Source: Candidatus Omnitrophota bacterium
GTDB lineage: Bacteria; Verrucomicrobiota; Verrucomicrobiia; Limisphaerales; UBA1319
Assembly: GCA_023473405.1 (NCBI GenBank)
Contig: JAMCZD010000427.1
Location: forward strand, 1-22,951
Reading direction: 5' to 3'
Length of the DNA stretch: 22,951 bases
Under the pieces are notes generated by a model. The model worked only from the letters and a program-made list of their open reading frames with translations, made no database searches and was not told the origin of the DNA. The translations under genes were made by a program, and so were the position numbers. Positions 8,262 to 15,447 of the stretch are shown one piece after another (position 1 is the first letter of the stretch; every line of letters starts with the position of its first letter).

Positions 8262-11200
8262 ATGATAACTAAACAATCTGTTGTGTCAATTGATTACTTG
8301 TCCATAATCGATAAACGACTTGGCTTCTTCCTCTCGGTGGTCTTGGCAGTGATGCCCCTGGCTGCCGCCGCTCCCGCCGGCGGCTTGAGCGTTAGGAACC
8401 TCCGTTGCGAGTACCGCTTAAATCCGCAAGGCATCGATGTGCCCCAACCTCGCCTGAGCTGGGTGCTCGAATCGAACCAGCGCGGCCAAAAGCAAACCGC
8501 CTGCCAGCTCCTGGTCGCCAGCAGCTCGGAAATCCTCGACCGCAACGAGGGCGACCTGTGGGATAGCGGCAAGGTCGGCTCCGCGGACTCGATCCAGGTG
8601 GTTTATCGCGGCCGGCCGCTGAAGGCGCGGATGCGGTGTTACTGGAAGGTCCGAGTTTGGGACCGGGATGGACAGGCTTGCGCCTGGAGTTCGCCGGCGG
8701 AATGGTCGATGGGCCTGTTGCAGCCAACCGATTGGCAGGCCCAATGGATCACCAGCGCCCAGGGCTTGGCTGAGGTCGAAGCCGCGGCTAAGCGCACCCC
8801 GCATAACGGTTACCACAGCGCCCTCACTGCTTCGATCGATGACCCGAAATGGGTGGCCATGGACTTGGGCAAGGAAGAAGAAATCGACGGCGTGCGCCTC
8901 TACGCCACCCAGCCATTCGAGGTGCCGCCACTCCCCGGTTACTTGTTCCCGGTGCGGTTCAAAATCGAGGTCGCCGATCAAGCGGACTTTTCCGATGCCC
9001 GAGCAGTGGTTGATCGCACCGCCGGTGACTTCCCGAATCCGGGAATGAAACCGGTGGCCTTTTCCTTCGCGCCCGTTCAAAGCCGCCATGTGCGCCTGAG
9101 CGTAACGAAGATGGCTAAAGGTCCCTATGGGATCGCCTTCACCCTGGCCGAGATGCAGGTGCTTGGCCGCGGTAAGAATCTCGCCCAAGGCGCGCTCGTA
9201 ACCGCTTTGGACTCCTTCGATCGCGCCGGTTGGGGCAAAGGTCTGTTGACCGATGGCCGGATCGAACCTGACTCGGGCAAGGTTACCAAGCCCGGCCCCG
9301 TGCCCATGTTCCGCAAAGAATTCCGTATCGACGGCCCCCTCCGTCGAGCCACCGCCTATGTGACGGCCCTGGGCTGTTATCAACTCCGCCTGAATGGACG
9401 GCGCGTCGGCGACGACTTCCTGACCCCGCAATGGACCGATTACAGCAAACGCGTGCTCTATCAAACCTACGATGTCACTGGGCTCCTCAAACCAGGGCTC
9501 AACGCCGCCGGTGCCTTGCTCGCCGACGGCTGGTACCGCATGCGCGGCATGTGGCAACCGATGGGAATCATTGGGACCACGTATGGTGACGGCATTCCGC
9601 GCGTCCGGGTCCAGATCGAATGCGAGCTCGACGATGGCTCGCGGCAAATCGTGGTAACAGATAATACGTGGAAAGGATATGTCGATGGTCCCTTCCGCTC
9701 AGCCACGATGTATGACGGCGTCTCCTATGACAGCCGCCTCGAGGTCCCCGGCTGGGACCAACCCGGTATTGACGATTCCGCGTGGAAACCGGCAGTCATC
9801 AAGACGCCCGGTTGGCCGCTGGCCCTCTCCGCCCAGCCCAATCCATCCATCCAATTCGTGGCGGAACTACGGCCGGTGGCCATGACCGAACCCGAACCGG
9901 GCATTTATGTGTGCGACCTTGGCCAGAACATTTCCGGCTTTTGCCGGGTAACCCTGGATGGCCCCGCCGGCACTACCGTCCGCCTTCGCCATGCCGAGGC
10001 CCTCGATGCCAAGGGGATGATTTACACCAATAACCTGGCCTATACCGATGCCACGGACCTCTTTATCCTCAAGGGCGATGGACCCGAAACATTCCAACCC
10101 GACTTTATTTATCACGGATTTCGCTACGTCGAACTAACCGGTCTGCTCGATCGACCTTCCCCCGACTCCTTGGTCGGGATCGCAATCTGTTCGCAAAATC
10201 AGACGGCCGGCTTCTTCGAATGTTCCGACCCCGTGCTGAATCAGCTCTGGCAAAACATCCTCTGGACGTATCGTGACAATACCCCAAGCGTGGTCACCGA
10301 TTGCGCCGGCCGCAATGAACGATTCGGATGGATGGGCGACGGACAGGCCTCCTGGCAGACTATTTGCTTTGCGCTCGATGCCGCCGCCTTCGGCACCAAA
10401 TGGATCCAGGATATGCGCGATGCCCAGGCCGCCAATGGCCTATTCTCCGTCACTTCGCCGGGCTCGGGTCATTCGCCCGCCTGGTCCGACGCCGGCGTTA
10501 TCATTCCCTGGACCAGCTACCTCAATTACGGCGATCAACGCCTGATCGAACTCACCTTCCCGGCCGCCAAACGCTACGTCAATGCCGTCCTGGAACGAAA
10601 TCCGAATTACCTCTGGCAGAAGGACCGCGGAGCCGATTTCAACGACTGGCTCGATGCCAAACGCGTCAGCCTCGGAGACCAATGGATCGACAGCGACCCG
10701 AACATTCCCACCCTCCCCCAGGAGGTCTTCGCCACCGCGTTCTGGGCCAACTCGTCTCGATTGGTTGCGAAGATGGCCGCCGTGCTGGGACGGGCGGGCG
10801 AGGCGAGCGAGTTCTCTTCGTTAGCCGATAAAATTCGTGACGCATTTGTCAAGGCCTACGTGGACAGCGATGGCCGGATTCGAGGTGACCGGCAATCCTG
10901 CTACGCCTTGGCCTTGGCGTTCGATCTGCTCGATGCCAAGGGACAAAGACTGGCTATCGAGCATCTGCTCGAGGCAATCGAAGCCCATGACAACCTGTTG
11001 TCCACCGGTATTCACAGCTCGAAGCGGATGCTCCTTGCCCTCTCGCAATACGGGCACCACGACCTAGCCTGCCGCCTGGCGCTGAATCCCCGAATGCCCT
11101 CCTGGCGTTACATGGTCGACCAGAGAGCCACAACCATCTGGGAGCGATTTGACAGCTATCGCCACGACAAAGGTTTCAATGCCGCCGCCATGAATGACCT

Positions 11201-11588
11201 TAACCACGTCGGCTTGAGCTCCGTCGGCGAATGGATGTGGCGCTCTGTCGTCGGATTGAATCCGGATGAAGCTAACCCCGGTTACCGCCACTTTGTCGTT
11301 CACCCGCGCCCCGGAGGCGGATTGACCTGGGCCACTGGCAAATATGAATCCATTCGGGGATGGATCACCAGTTCCTGGCGTGTCGAACCGCGCAAGTTCA
11401 CGCTCCAAGTCACAGTCCCACCTAATGCCACCGCTACCGTTTATGTTCCCGCCGCATCCCTCGAAGACGTAAGCGAGCTGGGAAAACCACCCGCCCAATC
11501 TGACGGAGTCAAGTTCCTCCGCATCGAGGACCACTGCCCCGTCTTCGCCGTTGAGTCCGGACGTTACGACTTTGCCGTCCCCCGTTAA
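8262..11588 (+). CDS. Secreted GH78 alpha-L-rhamnosidase with inserted discoidin-like domain
   Basis: Hydrolyses terminal alpha-L-rhamnose from glycans or glycosides. From ATG 8262 it has 1108 residues; the frame is open to TTG 8250. Neither start has a clear ribosome-binding site. A hydrophobic stretch (LGFFLSVVLAVMPLAAAA, about 26-43) serves as a signal peptide, so export is expected. An N-terminal fibronectin-like region (SVRNLRCEYRLNPQGIDVPQPRLSW form) precedes an F5/8 C-like insert (about 195-320: WVAMDLGKEEEIDGVRLYA ... RHVRLSV). Next come the rhamnosidase N domain (ALGCYQLRLNGRRVGDDFLTP), the concanavalin-like domain and the (alpha/alpha)6 barrel. Barrel motif TDCAGRNERFGWMGD carries D680, E686 (predicted general acid) and D693; TTIWERFDSY carries E961 (predicted base). 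NHVGLSSVGEWMWR is the family's late motif. Last gene of the putative operon; a diverged copy of its 3' end lies 268 bp downstream. Confidence 0.94.
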   Translation: MITKQSVVSIDYLSIIDKRLGFFLSVVLAVMPLAAAAPAGGLSVRNLRCEYRLNPQGIDVPQPRLSWVLESNQRGQKQTACQLLVASSSEILDRNEGDLWDSGKVGSADSIQVVYRGRPLKARMRCYWKVRVWDRDGQACAWSSPAEWSMGLLQPTDWQAQWITSAQGLAEVEAAAKRTPHNGYHSALTASIDDPKWVAMDLGKEEEIDGVRLYATQPFEVPPLPGYLFPVRFKIEVADQADFSDARAVVDRTAGDFPNPGMKPVAFSFAPVQSRHVRLSVTKMAKGPYGIAFTLAEMQVLGRGKNLAQGALVTALDSFDRAGWGKGLLTDGRIEPDSGKVTKPGPVPMFRKEFRIDGPLRRATAYVTALGCYQLRLNGRRVGDDFLTPQWTDYSKRVLYQTYDVTGLLKPGLNAAGALLADGWYRMRGMWQPMGIIGTTYGDGIPRVRVQIECELDDGSRQIVVTDNTWKGYVDGPFRSATMYDGVSYDSRLEVPGWDQPGIDDSAWKPAVIKTPGWPLALSAQPNPSIQFVAELRPVAMTEPEPGIYVCDLGQNISGFCRVTLDGPAGTTVRLRHAEALDAKGMIYTNNLAYTDATDLFILKGDGPETFQPDFIYHGFRYVELTGLLDRPSPDSLVGIAICSQNQTAGFFECSDPVLNQLWQNILWTYRDNTPSVVTDCAGRNERFGWMGDGQASWQTICFALDAAAFGTKWIQDMRDAQAANGLFSVTSPGSGHSPAWSDAGVIIPWTSYLNYGDQRLIELTFPAAKRYVNAVLERNPNYLWQKDRGADFNDWLDAKRVSLGDQWIDSDPNIPTLPQEVFATAFWANSSRLVAKMAAVLGRAGEASEFSSLADKIRDAFVKAYVDSDGRIRGDRQSCYALALAFDLLDAKGQRLAIEHLLEAIEAHDNLLSTGIHSSKRMLLALSQYGHHDLACRLALNPRMPSWRYMVDQRATTIWERFDSYRHDKGFNAAAMNDLNHVGLSSVGEWMWRSVVGLNPDEANPGYRHFVVHPRPGGGLTWATGKYESIRGWITSSWRVEPRKFTLQVTVPPNATATVYVPAASLEDVSELGKPPAQSDGVKFLRIEDHCPVFAVESGRYDFAVPR

Positions 11589-11618
11589 CCATCTATGAGC
11601 CCGGTCCGTAGGGACCCG
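11541..11618 (+). repeat. Direct repeat copy 1 (rhamnosidase 3' end and flank)
   Basis: 78 bases covering the last 15 rhamnosidase codons, the stop and 30 bases beyond it. They recur at 11809-11886 with 7 mismatches by eye (about 91% identity), offset 268. Both copies include the stop codon and the downstream GGTCCGTAGGGACCCG, so the homology extends past the gene. Confidence 0.85.
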
Positions 11619-11626
11619 TTCCAGTA

Positions 11627-11680
11627 GGGACCCGTTCCACCGGGTCCCGCTTATCTCTTTTGGGCACGCGCCCAAGAGAT
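11627..11680. repeat. Two adjacent hairpins after the rhamnosidase gene (possible terminators)
   Basis: First hairpin: GGGACCCG / CGGGTCCC with a 6-base loop (11627-11648). Second: ATCTCTT(TT)GGGC / GCCCAAGAGAT with loop ACGC and a two-base bulge (11653-11680). Upstream, the phrase TAGGGACCCGTTCCA occurs twice in tandem (from 11609 and 11626). No run of T follows either stem, so they are weak as intrinsic terminators and may be part of a repeated extragenic element. Confidence 0.5.
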
Positions 11681-11683
11681 ATC

Positions 11684-11707
11684 AGGGACGCTGTGGAAAG
11701 CGTCCCT
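11684..11707. repeat. Perfect 9-bp hairpin
   Basis: AGGGACGCT, loop GTGGAA, AGCGTCCCT. It directly abuts and overlaps by three bases the 16-bp inverted repeat that follows. A terminator role is possible but there is no T tract. Confidence 0.6.
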
Positions 11708-11790
11708 ATAATCTTTGCATGAAAGAATTGATGGAGAAACCTCTATCAGCCTTAATTGCTAGGTTTGAAGACTTATGCAAAGATTATAGG
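11705..11790. repeat. 16-bp perfect inverted repeats around 54 bases (MITE-like)
   Basis: CCTATAATCTTTGCAT (11705-11720) is exactly inverted at 11775-11790. The 54-base interior is AT-richer than the surroundings. No target-site duplication is evident immediately outside the arms. It could be a small non-autonomous element or a cruciform; the same bases form part of a short ORF starting at 11719. Confidence 0.65.
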
Positions 11791-11856
11791 ACCGACCCCG
11801 AGCACAACGTCTTCGCGATCGAATCCGGCCGTTACGACTTTACCGTCCCCCGTTAA
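11719..11856 (+). pseudogene. Chimeric 45-codon ORF ending in a second rhamnosidase C-terminus
   Basis: ATG 11719 opens a 45-codon frame to TAA 11854-11856. The first 24 or so residues (MKELMEKPLSALIARFEDLC...) match nothing I recognise. The end, HNVFAIESGRYDFTVPR, matches the rhamnosidase C-terminus PVFAVESGRYDFAVPR. The simplest reading is a remnant of a second GH78 gene (or of a duplicated tail) joined to unrelated DNA, with the frame kept by chance. No ribosome-binding site is seen. A perfect TATAAT (11707-11712) lies just upstream without a matching -35 box. Confidence 0.5.
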
Positions 11857-11886
11857 CCATCTATGAGGCCGGTCCGTAGGGACCCG
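11809..11886 (+). repeat. Direct repeat copy 2 (diverged rhamnosidase tail)
   Basis: Second copy of the 78-base segment at 11541-11618. Mismatches fall at both synonymous and non-synonymous positions, so it is not a fresh duplication. Homology ends right after GGGACCCG in both copies. Confidence 0.85.
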
Positions 11887-12034
11887 AGCATCACTTGACC
11901 CTTTCACCTCTGCTCTCATGCAGCCAGGCGCCAACTAATCGGCGGCGATTGTATAGAGGCGACCGGCACGGCGGGCCGGATCACCATGCCATTGAACAAA
12001 CAGAGTATTAATGGTAAATATAAGGAGCACGGAT

Positions 12035-13156
12035 ATGAGTATGAGCAGGATACGACTATTGGCTGGCACAAAAAAAGGTGCGTTCGTCCTTGTCTCGGAC
12101 GGCAAGCGCGAACGATGGGACATCAGTGGCCCCCACTTTGCAGGCTGGGAGATTTATCACCTCAAGGGCTCGCCCGCTGACCCGAACCGCTTGTATGCTT
12201 CGCAGACCAGCGGCTGGTTCGGGCAGAAAATTCAGCGCTCCAACGATGGCGGCAGAACCTGGGAGCCGGTTGGTGACAAGTTCGTCTACGATGGTGTTCC
12301 CGGCACTCACCAGTGGTATGACGGAACGCAACGCCCCTGGGAGTTCAAGCGCATTTGGCATCTCGAACCCTCTCTTACCGATCCGAATACCGTCTATGCC
12401 GGGGCGGAAGACGCCGCCTTGTTCCGCACCACGGACGGTGGCCAGACGTGGCATGAACTCCCCGGGTTGCGCGGTGCCAAGGGCCATCTTTGGCAGCCCG
12501 GCGCCGGTGGAATGTGCCTGCACACGATCCTGCTGGACCCCGGGGACCCGAACCGCATCTTCGTCGCCATCTCGGCGGCGGGTGTCTTCCGAACCGACGA
12601 CGGCGGTAAAACGTGGCGCCCGGTGAATCGCGGTCTGAAGTCTCTATTCGAACTCCCCGATCCGGACGCCGAGGTCGGCCACTGTGTCCACCGCATCGCC
12701 ATGCACCCATCCCGCCCGGGCGTATTGTTCATGCAAAAACACTGGGACGTGATGCGCAGCGACGACGCTGGCGAATCCTGGCGCGAGGTCAGTGGGAACT
12801 TGCCCTCCGATTTCGGATTCCCGATTGACGTGCATGCTCACGAACCGGAGACCATTTACGTCGTCCCGATCAAGAGCGACTCCGAGCATTTTCCCCCGGA
12901 CGCGAAGTTGCGGGTGTACCGCAGTCGCACGGGTGGAAACGAATGGGAACCGCTCGAAAAAGGTCTTCCGCAAAGGGACTGCTACGTGAACATTCTGCGC
13001 GACGCGATGGCCATTGACTCGCTCGATCCGTGCGGCGTGTACTTCGGCACCACCGGAGGGCAGGTTTACGCCTCGGCCGACTCCGGCAACACGTGGAATC
13101 CCATAGTCCGGGACCTTCCATCGGTCCTGTCGCTCGAAGCCCAGGCTCTGCCATGA
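12035..13156 (+). CDS. Cytoplasmic BNR/Asp-box beta-propeller protein (sialidase-like fold)
   Basis: 373 residues from ATG 12035, chosen because AAGGAG (12022-12027) lies seven bases upstream; an in-frame ATG at 12011 precedes that site. Six Asp-box type repeats are visible: SNDGGRTW (69-76), TTDGGQTW (132-139), TDDGGKTW (187-194), SDDAGESW (242-249), degenerate SRTGGNEW (297-304) and SADSGNTW (347-354). These mark blades of a six-bladed propeller as in sialidases and Vps10/photosynthesis-assembly factors. No signal peptide is present and the sialidase Arg triad is not obvious, so the automatic label exo-alpha-sialidase would be doubtful. The stop overlaps the start of the MoaD-like gene (ATGA), implying co-translation and a shared job. 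I recall such pairs in other phyla but cannot check here. No clear promoter was found upstream. Confidence 0.85.
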   Translation: MSMSRIRLLAGTKKGAFVLVSDGKRERWDISGPHFAGWEIYHLKGSPADPNRLYASQTSGWFGQKIQRSNDGGRTWEPVGDKFVYDGVPGTHQWYDGTQRPWEFKRIWHLEPSLTDPNTVYAGAEDAALFRTTDGGQTWHELPGLRGAKGHLWQPGAGGMCLHTILLDPGDPNRIFVAISAAGVFRTDDGGKTWRPVNRGLKSLFELPDPDAEVGHCVHRIAMHPSRPGVLFMQKHWDVMRSDDAGESWREVSGNLPSDFGFPIDVHAHEPETIYVVPIKSDSEHFPPDAKLRVYRSRTGGNEWEPLEKGLPQRDCYVNILRDAMAIDSLDPCGVYFGTTGGQVYASADSGNTWNPIVRDLPSVLSLEAQALP

Positions 13157-13449
13157 TTCGGGTCGTGCTCCCTGTCCATTTGCGTACGCTGGCCCGTGTC
13201 GAGGGTGAAGCCCGCGTCGAGGTTGAAACTCCGGTCACCCTGGGATCGGTTCTCGACGCTCTCGAGGAGCGCTATCCGGTCCTGCGCGGGGCCATCCGCG
13301 ACCATGGTACGCTGTGCCGCCGCCCGTTCGTGAGATTCTTCGCCTGCGAAAAGGACCTCTCCCACGAACCGCCTGAATTCCTGTTGCCCGGCCCGGTGGC
13401 AGAAGGCGCGGAGCCGTTGTTGATCGTGGGCGCAATGGCGGGCGGCTAA
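13153..13449 (+). CDS. MoaD/ThiS-like ubiquitin-fold protein ending in Gly-Gly
   Basis: 98 residues, the usual size for small sulfur carriers. The sequence runs beta-rich start (MIRVVLPVHLRTLARV), acidic strand (EARVEVETPVTLGSVLDAL), helix and loop (EERYPVLRGAI), then EPLLIVGAMAGG with G97-G98 at the C-terminus, the residues adenylated and thiocarboxylated in MoaD, ThiS and CysO. The ATG lies inside the stop of the preceding propeller gene (ATGA). No MoeB/ThiF adenylyltransferase, MoaE, ThiG, CysM-like synthase or Mec+-type protease is in the window, so a molybdopterin or thiamine role is not supported by context. It could be a sulfur carrier or a protein modifier working with the propeller. 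Family assignment is secure in general form; function is inferred. Confidence 0.85.
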   Translation: MIRVVLPVHLRTLARVEGEARVEVETPVTLGSVLDALEERYPVLRGAIRDHGTLCRRPFVRFFACEKDLSHEPPEFLLPGPVAEGAEPLLIVGAMAGG

Positions 13450-13573
13450 ACCTGGCGAGAAGGTAGGCGGACATTTCTTCGAGGCTGTCTTCAAGCTGCA
13501 TAGATTTTCGCGCTCTCCAACCCTAACCTATCCAATCCTACTCCGACGGGCCGGGTTCTATATTTTACTTGAC

Positions 13574-13617
13574 TTGCAGCGGGCACTTTAGATTCTATAA
13601 ACAACTTAAACCGCTGC
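13574..13617 (+). promoter_or_regulatory. Candidate promoter and operator upstream of the XylR-like regulator
   Basis: TATAAA (13596-13601) has TTGCAG (13574-13579) 16 bases upstream; a better -35 TTGACT (13569-13574) is 21 bases away, too far for standard spacing. A 7-bp inverted repeat GCAGCGG (13576-13582) / CCGCTGC (13611-13617) brackets the -10 element, a layout expected for an autoregulatory operator. Placement about 100 bases before ATG 13707. Confidence 0.35.
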
Positions 13618-13706
13618 CCGTTTTTGAGCGCCGGCGCACCCCGTTCCGGAAGCGTCACGGGGTTCCGGGAGAGGCAAACTGAGCCTATTAGCGCCTGTGG
13701 ACCATT

Positions 13707-14882
13707 ATGAAACGCCGCCACGTTGCCCTGATTTATGATGCCTCGTTACCCTACGACGTCCAGGTGATTAACGGTATTGGGACGTATGCGCACCAGGTTG
13801 GCAATTGGAGCGTGTTTATTGAGGAGTTCGCCCTGAGAAATCAAAGACTCCCCGAGCTGCGAACCTGGAAAGGGGACGGCATCCTGGCGGATTTTGATGA
13901 TCCGAAAGTGGCGGCGGCGGTGCGCAGCCTGCCTATGCCGGTGGTCGGTTTTGGCGGTGGGTATGGATGGCACGATCCGTCCACGCGAATTCCCTACTTC
14001 GCCACGGACAACCAAGCCATAGCCAAATTGGCCGCTGATCACTTGTTGGACCGCGGGTTTCGCCGCTTTGCCTTCTGCGGTTTTCCCAAGAGCCGGATCA
14101 ACGGATGGTCGGAGGAACGCGCGTCTGCCTTCAAGCAATGCATCCGGGAAGCCGGCTTCGGCTGCTCGATATTCACCGGGCCCCATTTCGCTGCCCAGCA
14201 ATGGGCGGCCATGCAGCGCGCCTTATGTCGTTGGTTGTCCTCTCTGCCCAAGCCGCTGGGGTTAATGGCATGCAACGACAAGCGGGCTCGACACGTCCTG
14301 GAGGCCTGTCGCACCTTGGGTGCGCAGGTTCCCGATGAAGTAGCCGTTGTCGGCGTGGATAACGACGTCATGTTGTGCCAACTGGCCGATCCTCCCCTTA
14401 CCAGCGTGCAACAGGGGACGCGACGCCTGGGTTATGAAGCCGCCGCGTTGCTCGACCAATTGATGGCTGGAAAGAAAACCCCGCGGCTCAAGTTCAGCAT
14501 CGCCCCCGAGCAGGTGGTGAACCGCCGTTCGAGCGACGTTCTGGCGGTCGAAGACACCCTGGTCGCCCAACTGATCCGCTTCATTCGCGAACACGCCACC
14601 GAGGGCGCCAAGGTGAGCGACGTCGTCAAGGCAATGCGTAGGTCGCGAACCACCCTCGAGACCCGCCTTCAATCCATCATTGGGCGCACCATTCACGACG
14701 AAATCCGCCGCGTGCAGATCGACCAGGCCCGTCGCCTGCTCTCCACGACCGACCTGGCACTGAAACAAGTCGCAGCGTCGGCTGGGTTCGCCTCGGTGCA
14801 GTATATGACTACCCTCTTTAGCCAGCAGTTCGGCCAAACCCCGGCCCAATATCGCAAGCAATCCCGAGCCTTACCGCGGTGA
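13707..14882 (+). CDS. XylR-like regulator: LacI-type sensor domain with AraC HTH
   Basis: 391 residues. Residues about 1-285 form a periplasmic-binding-protein fold as in LacI/GalR sensors: HVALIYDASLPYDVQVINGI, the ATDNQAIAKLAADHLLDRGF helix, GLMACNDKRARHVLEACR and VAVVGVDNDVMLCQLADPPL with TSVQQ. Residues about 288-391 are an AraC-type double HTH (KVSDVVKAMRRSRTTLETR ... DLALKQVAASAGFASVQYM ... FGQTPAQYRKQ). This architecture is that of E. coli XylR and is common in Verrucomicrobia and Planctomycetes, where it senses sugars. There is no N-terminal LacI HTH. Ligand unknown; the rhamnosidase operon upstream is a plausible target. The ribosome-binding site before ATG 13707 is weak. Gap of 257 bp after the MoaD-like gene suggests separate transcription. 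Confidence 0.93.
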   Translation: MKRRHVALIYDASLPYDVQVINGIGTYAHQVGNWSVFIEEFALRNQRLPELRTWKGDGILADFDDPKVAAAVRSLPMPVVGFGGGYGWHDPSTRIPYFATDNQAIAKLAADHLLDRGFRRFAFCGFPKSRINGWSEERASAFKQCIREAGFGCSIFTGPHFAAQQWAAMQRALCRWLSSLPKPLGLMACNDKRARHVLEACRTLGAQVPDEVAVVGVDNDVMLCQLADPPLTSVQQGTRRLGYEAAALLDQLMAGKKTPRLKFSIAPEQVVNRRSSDVLAVEDTLVAQLIRFIREHATEGAKVSDVVKAMRRSRTTLETRLQSIIGRTIHDEIRRVQIDQARRLLSTTDLALKQVAASAGFASVQYMTTLFSQQFGQTPAQYRKQSRALPR

Positions 14883-15026
14883 GAGCAGCGGGTTTCCGGG
14901 CCTGCGGCGTCGCCAACCACACTTTGCACATTCTTGTTTGGTATCATAACTATCCTCCGAACAACAGCTATACTGGTTGATACGCATAGCGTCAATTCTG
15001 TCCCGGGATCAGGGTCCCGACAGCAC
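14883..15026. other. Short non-coding stretch after the regulator
   Basis: No gene seen. It contains an imperfect inverted repeat TGTCCCGGGA / TCCCGACA near 14998-15022 that might terminate transcription from either side. A minus-strand ATG at 14951 has a good GGAGGA site, but the frame runs antisense through the regulator and looks non-coding. Confidence 0.4.
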
Positions 15027-15305
15027 TCAGCCTTGCCCTGCTGTCAGCAGCATCCACAAGCGCGTTGACGCTATTTGCAGGGGTTCAAAAGTATTGCTAT
15101 CAAAAGTATTGCTATAACTCGAATCAGCGTGCTCTTCAACCACTGGTTCAATAAGGGCCAGGGCCTCTTCGCGCCCGAGACCGGTGTCTCTTCGTGTCGC
15201 TTCGCCTTCCAGGGCATCCACATATAATCGAGCCAACGGCCCAGCCAGCACCCTGAAATAATCAGGGCCCACTTCGCAATACAGTTGAGCGGCAAGTCCC
15301 GACAT
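15027..15305 (-). pseudogene. Possible N-terminal fragment of a JetA-like (Wadjet) protein
   Basis: A 92-codon minus-strand ORF. The first 60 or so residues (VGPDYFRVLAGPLARLYVDAL ... LGREEALALIEPVVEEHAD) read like real protein and resemble, from memory, the start of JetA/DUF5716-type proteins of the Wadjet plasmid-defence system (E-x-FF-x-x-L-x-x-x-x-x-x-x-Y pattern). After that the sequence degenerates into a 15-base tandem duplication and then unrelated residues. JetA is normally several hundred residues long, and no JetB, JetC or JetD follows, so this would be a remnant. It may equally be an unrelated short hypothetical. The upstream side is occupied by the two-hairpin element. Confidence 0.35.
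15085..15115. repeat. 15-base tandem duplication
   Basis: TCAAAAGTATTGCTA occurs twice head to tail (15085-15099 and 15100-15114) inside the degenerate end of the minus-strand fragment. The period keeps the reading frame. Looks like slippage in unconstrained DNA. Confidence 0.85.
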
Positions 15306-15398
15306 TTACCTCGAATGCGGGTGAGCCCGACCGGCAAAGACAATCGAAACATCATGTCCCCTGTTTCCCGGTGCGAGACAGTAGCCTTCCTTCGGTTT

Positions 15399-15447
15399 CC
15401 TGGGGCGTTGCCCCCAGGCTGGTATGGCAGCGCGCCGTTGGCGCTGC
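15399..15447. repeat. Two-hairpin dispersed element (PVC-type palindromic repeat)
   Basis: First stem CCTGGGG / CCCCAGG with a six-base loop (15399-15418). Second stem GCAGCGC / GCGCTGC with loop GCCGTTG (15427-15447). The block around it, starting near TAGCCTTCCTTCGG (15382), resembles a repeated sequence I recall seeing mis-annotated as short hypothetical ORFs in Planctomycetes and Verrucomicrobia genomes. Genome copy number not known. It lies about 210 bases upstream of the truncated start of the giant DUF11-propeller gene. Confidence 0.5.

Noticed and set aside
8418..9647. 409-codon minus-strand open frame inside the rhamnosidase gene
   Set aside because: Antisense shadow of a clear GH78 coding sequence; composition-driven, with no ribosome-binding site or family motif.
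11707..11712. Perfect TATAAT as a promoter for the 45-codon ORF
   Set aside because: No -35 box at 16-18 bases, and the hexamer is part of an inverted repeat and hairpin, so it could be coincidental.
14693..14995. Minus-strand ORF with a good GGAGGA site before ATG 14951
   Set aside because: The ribosome-binding site is attractive, but the frame reads antisense through the AraC HTH of the regulator and its protein looks random.
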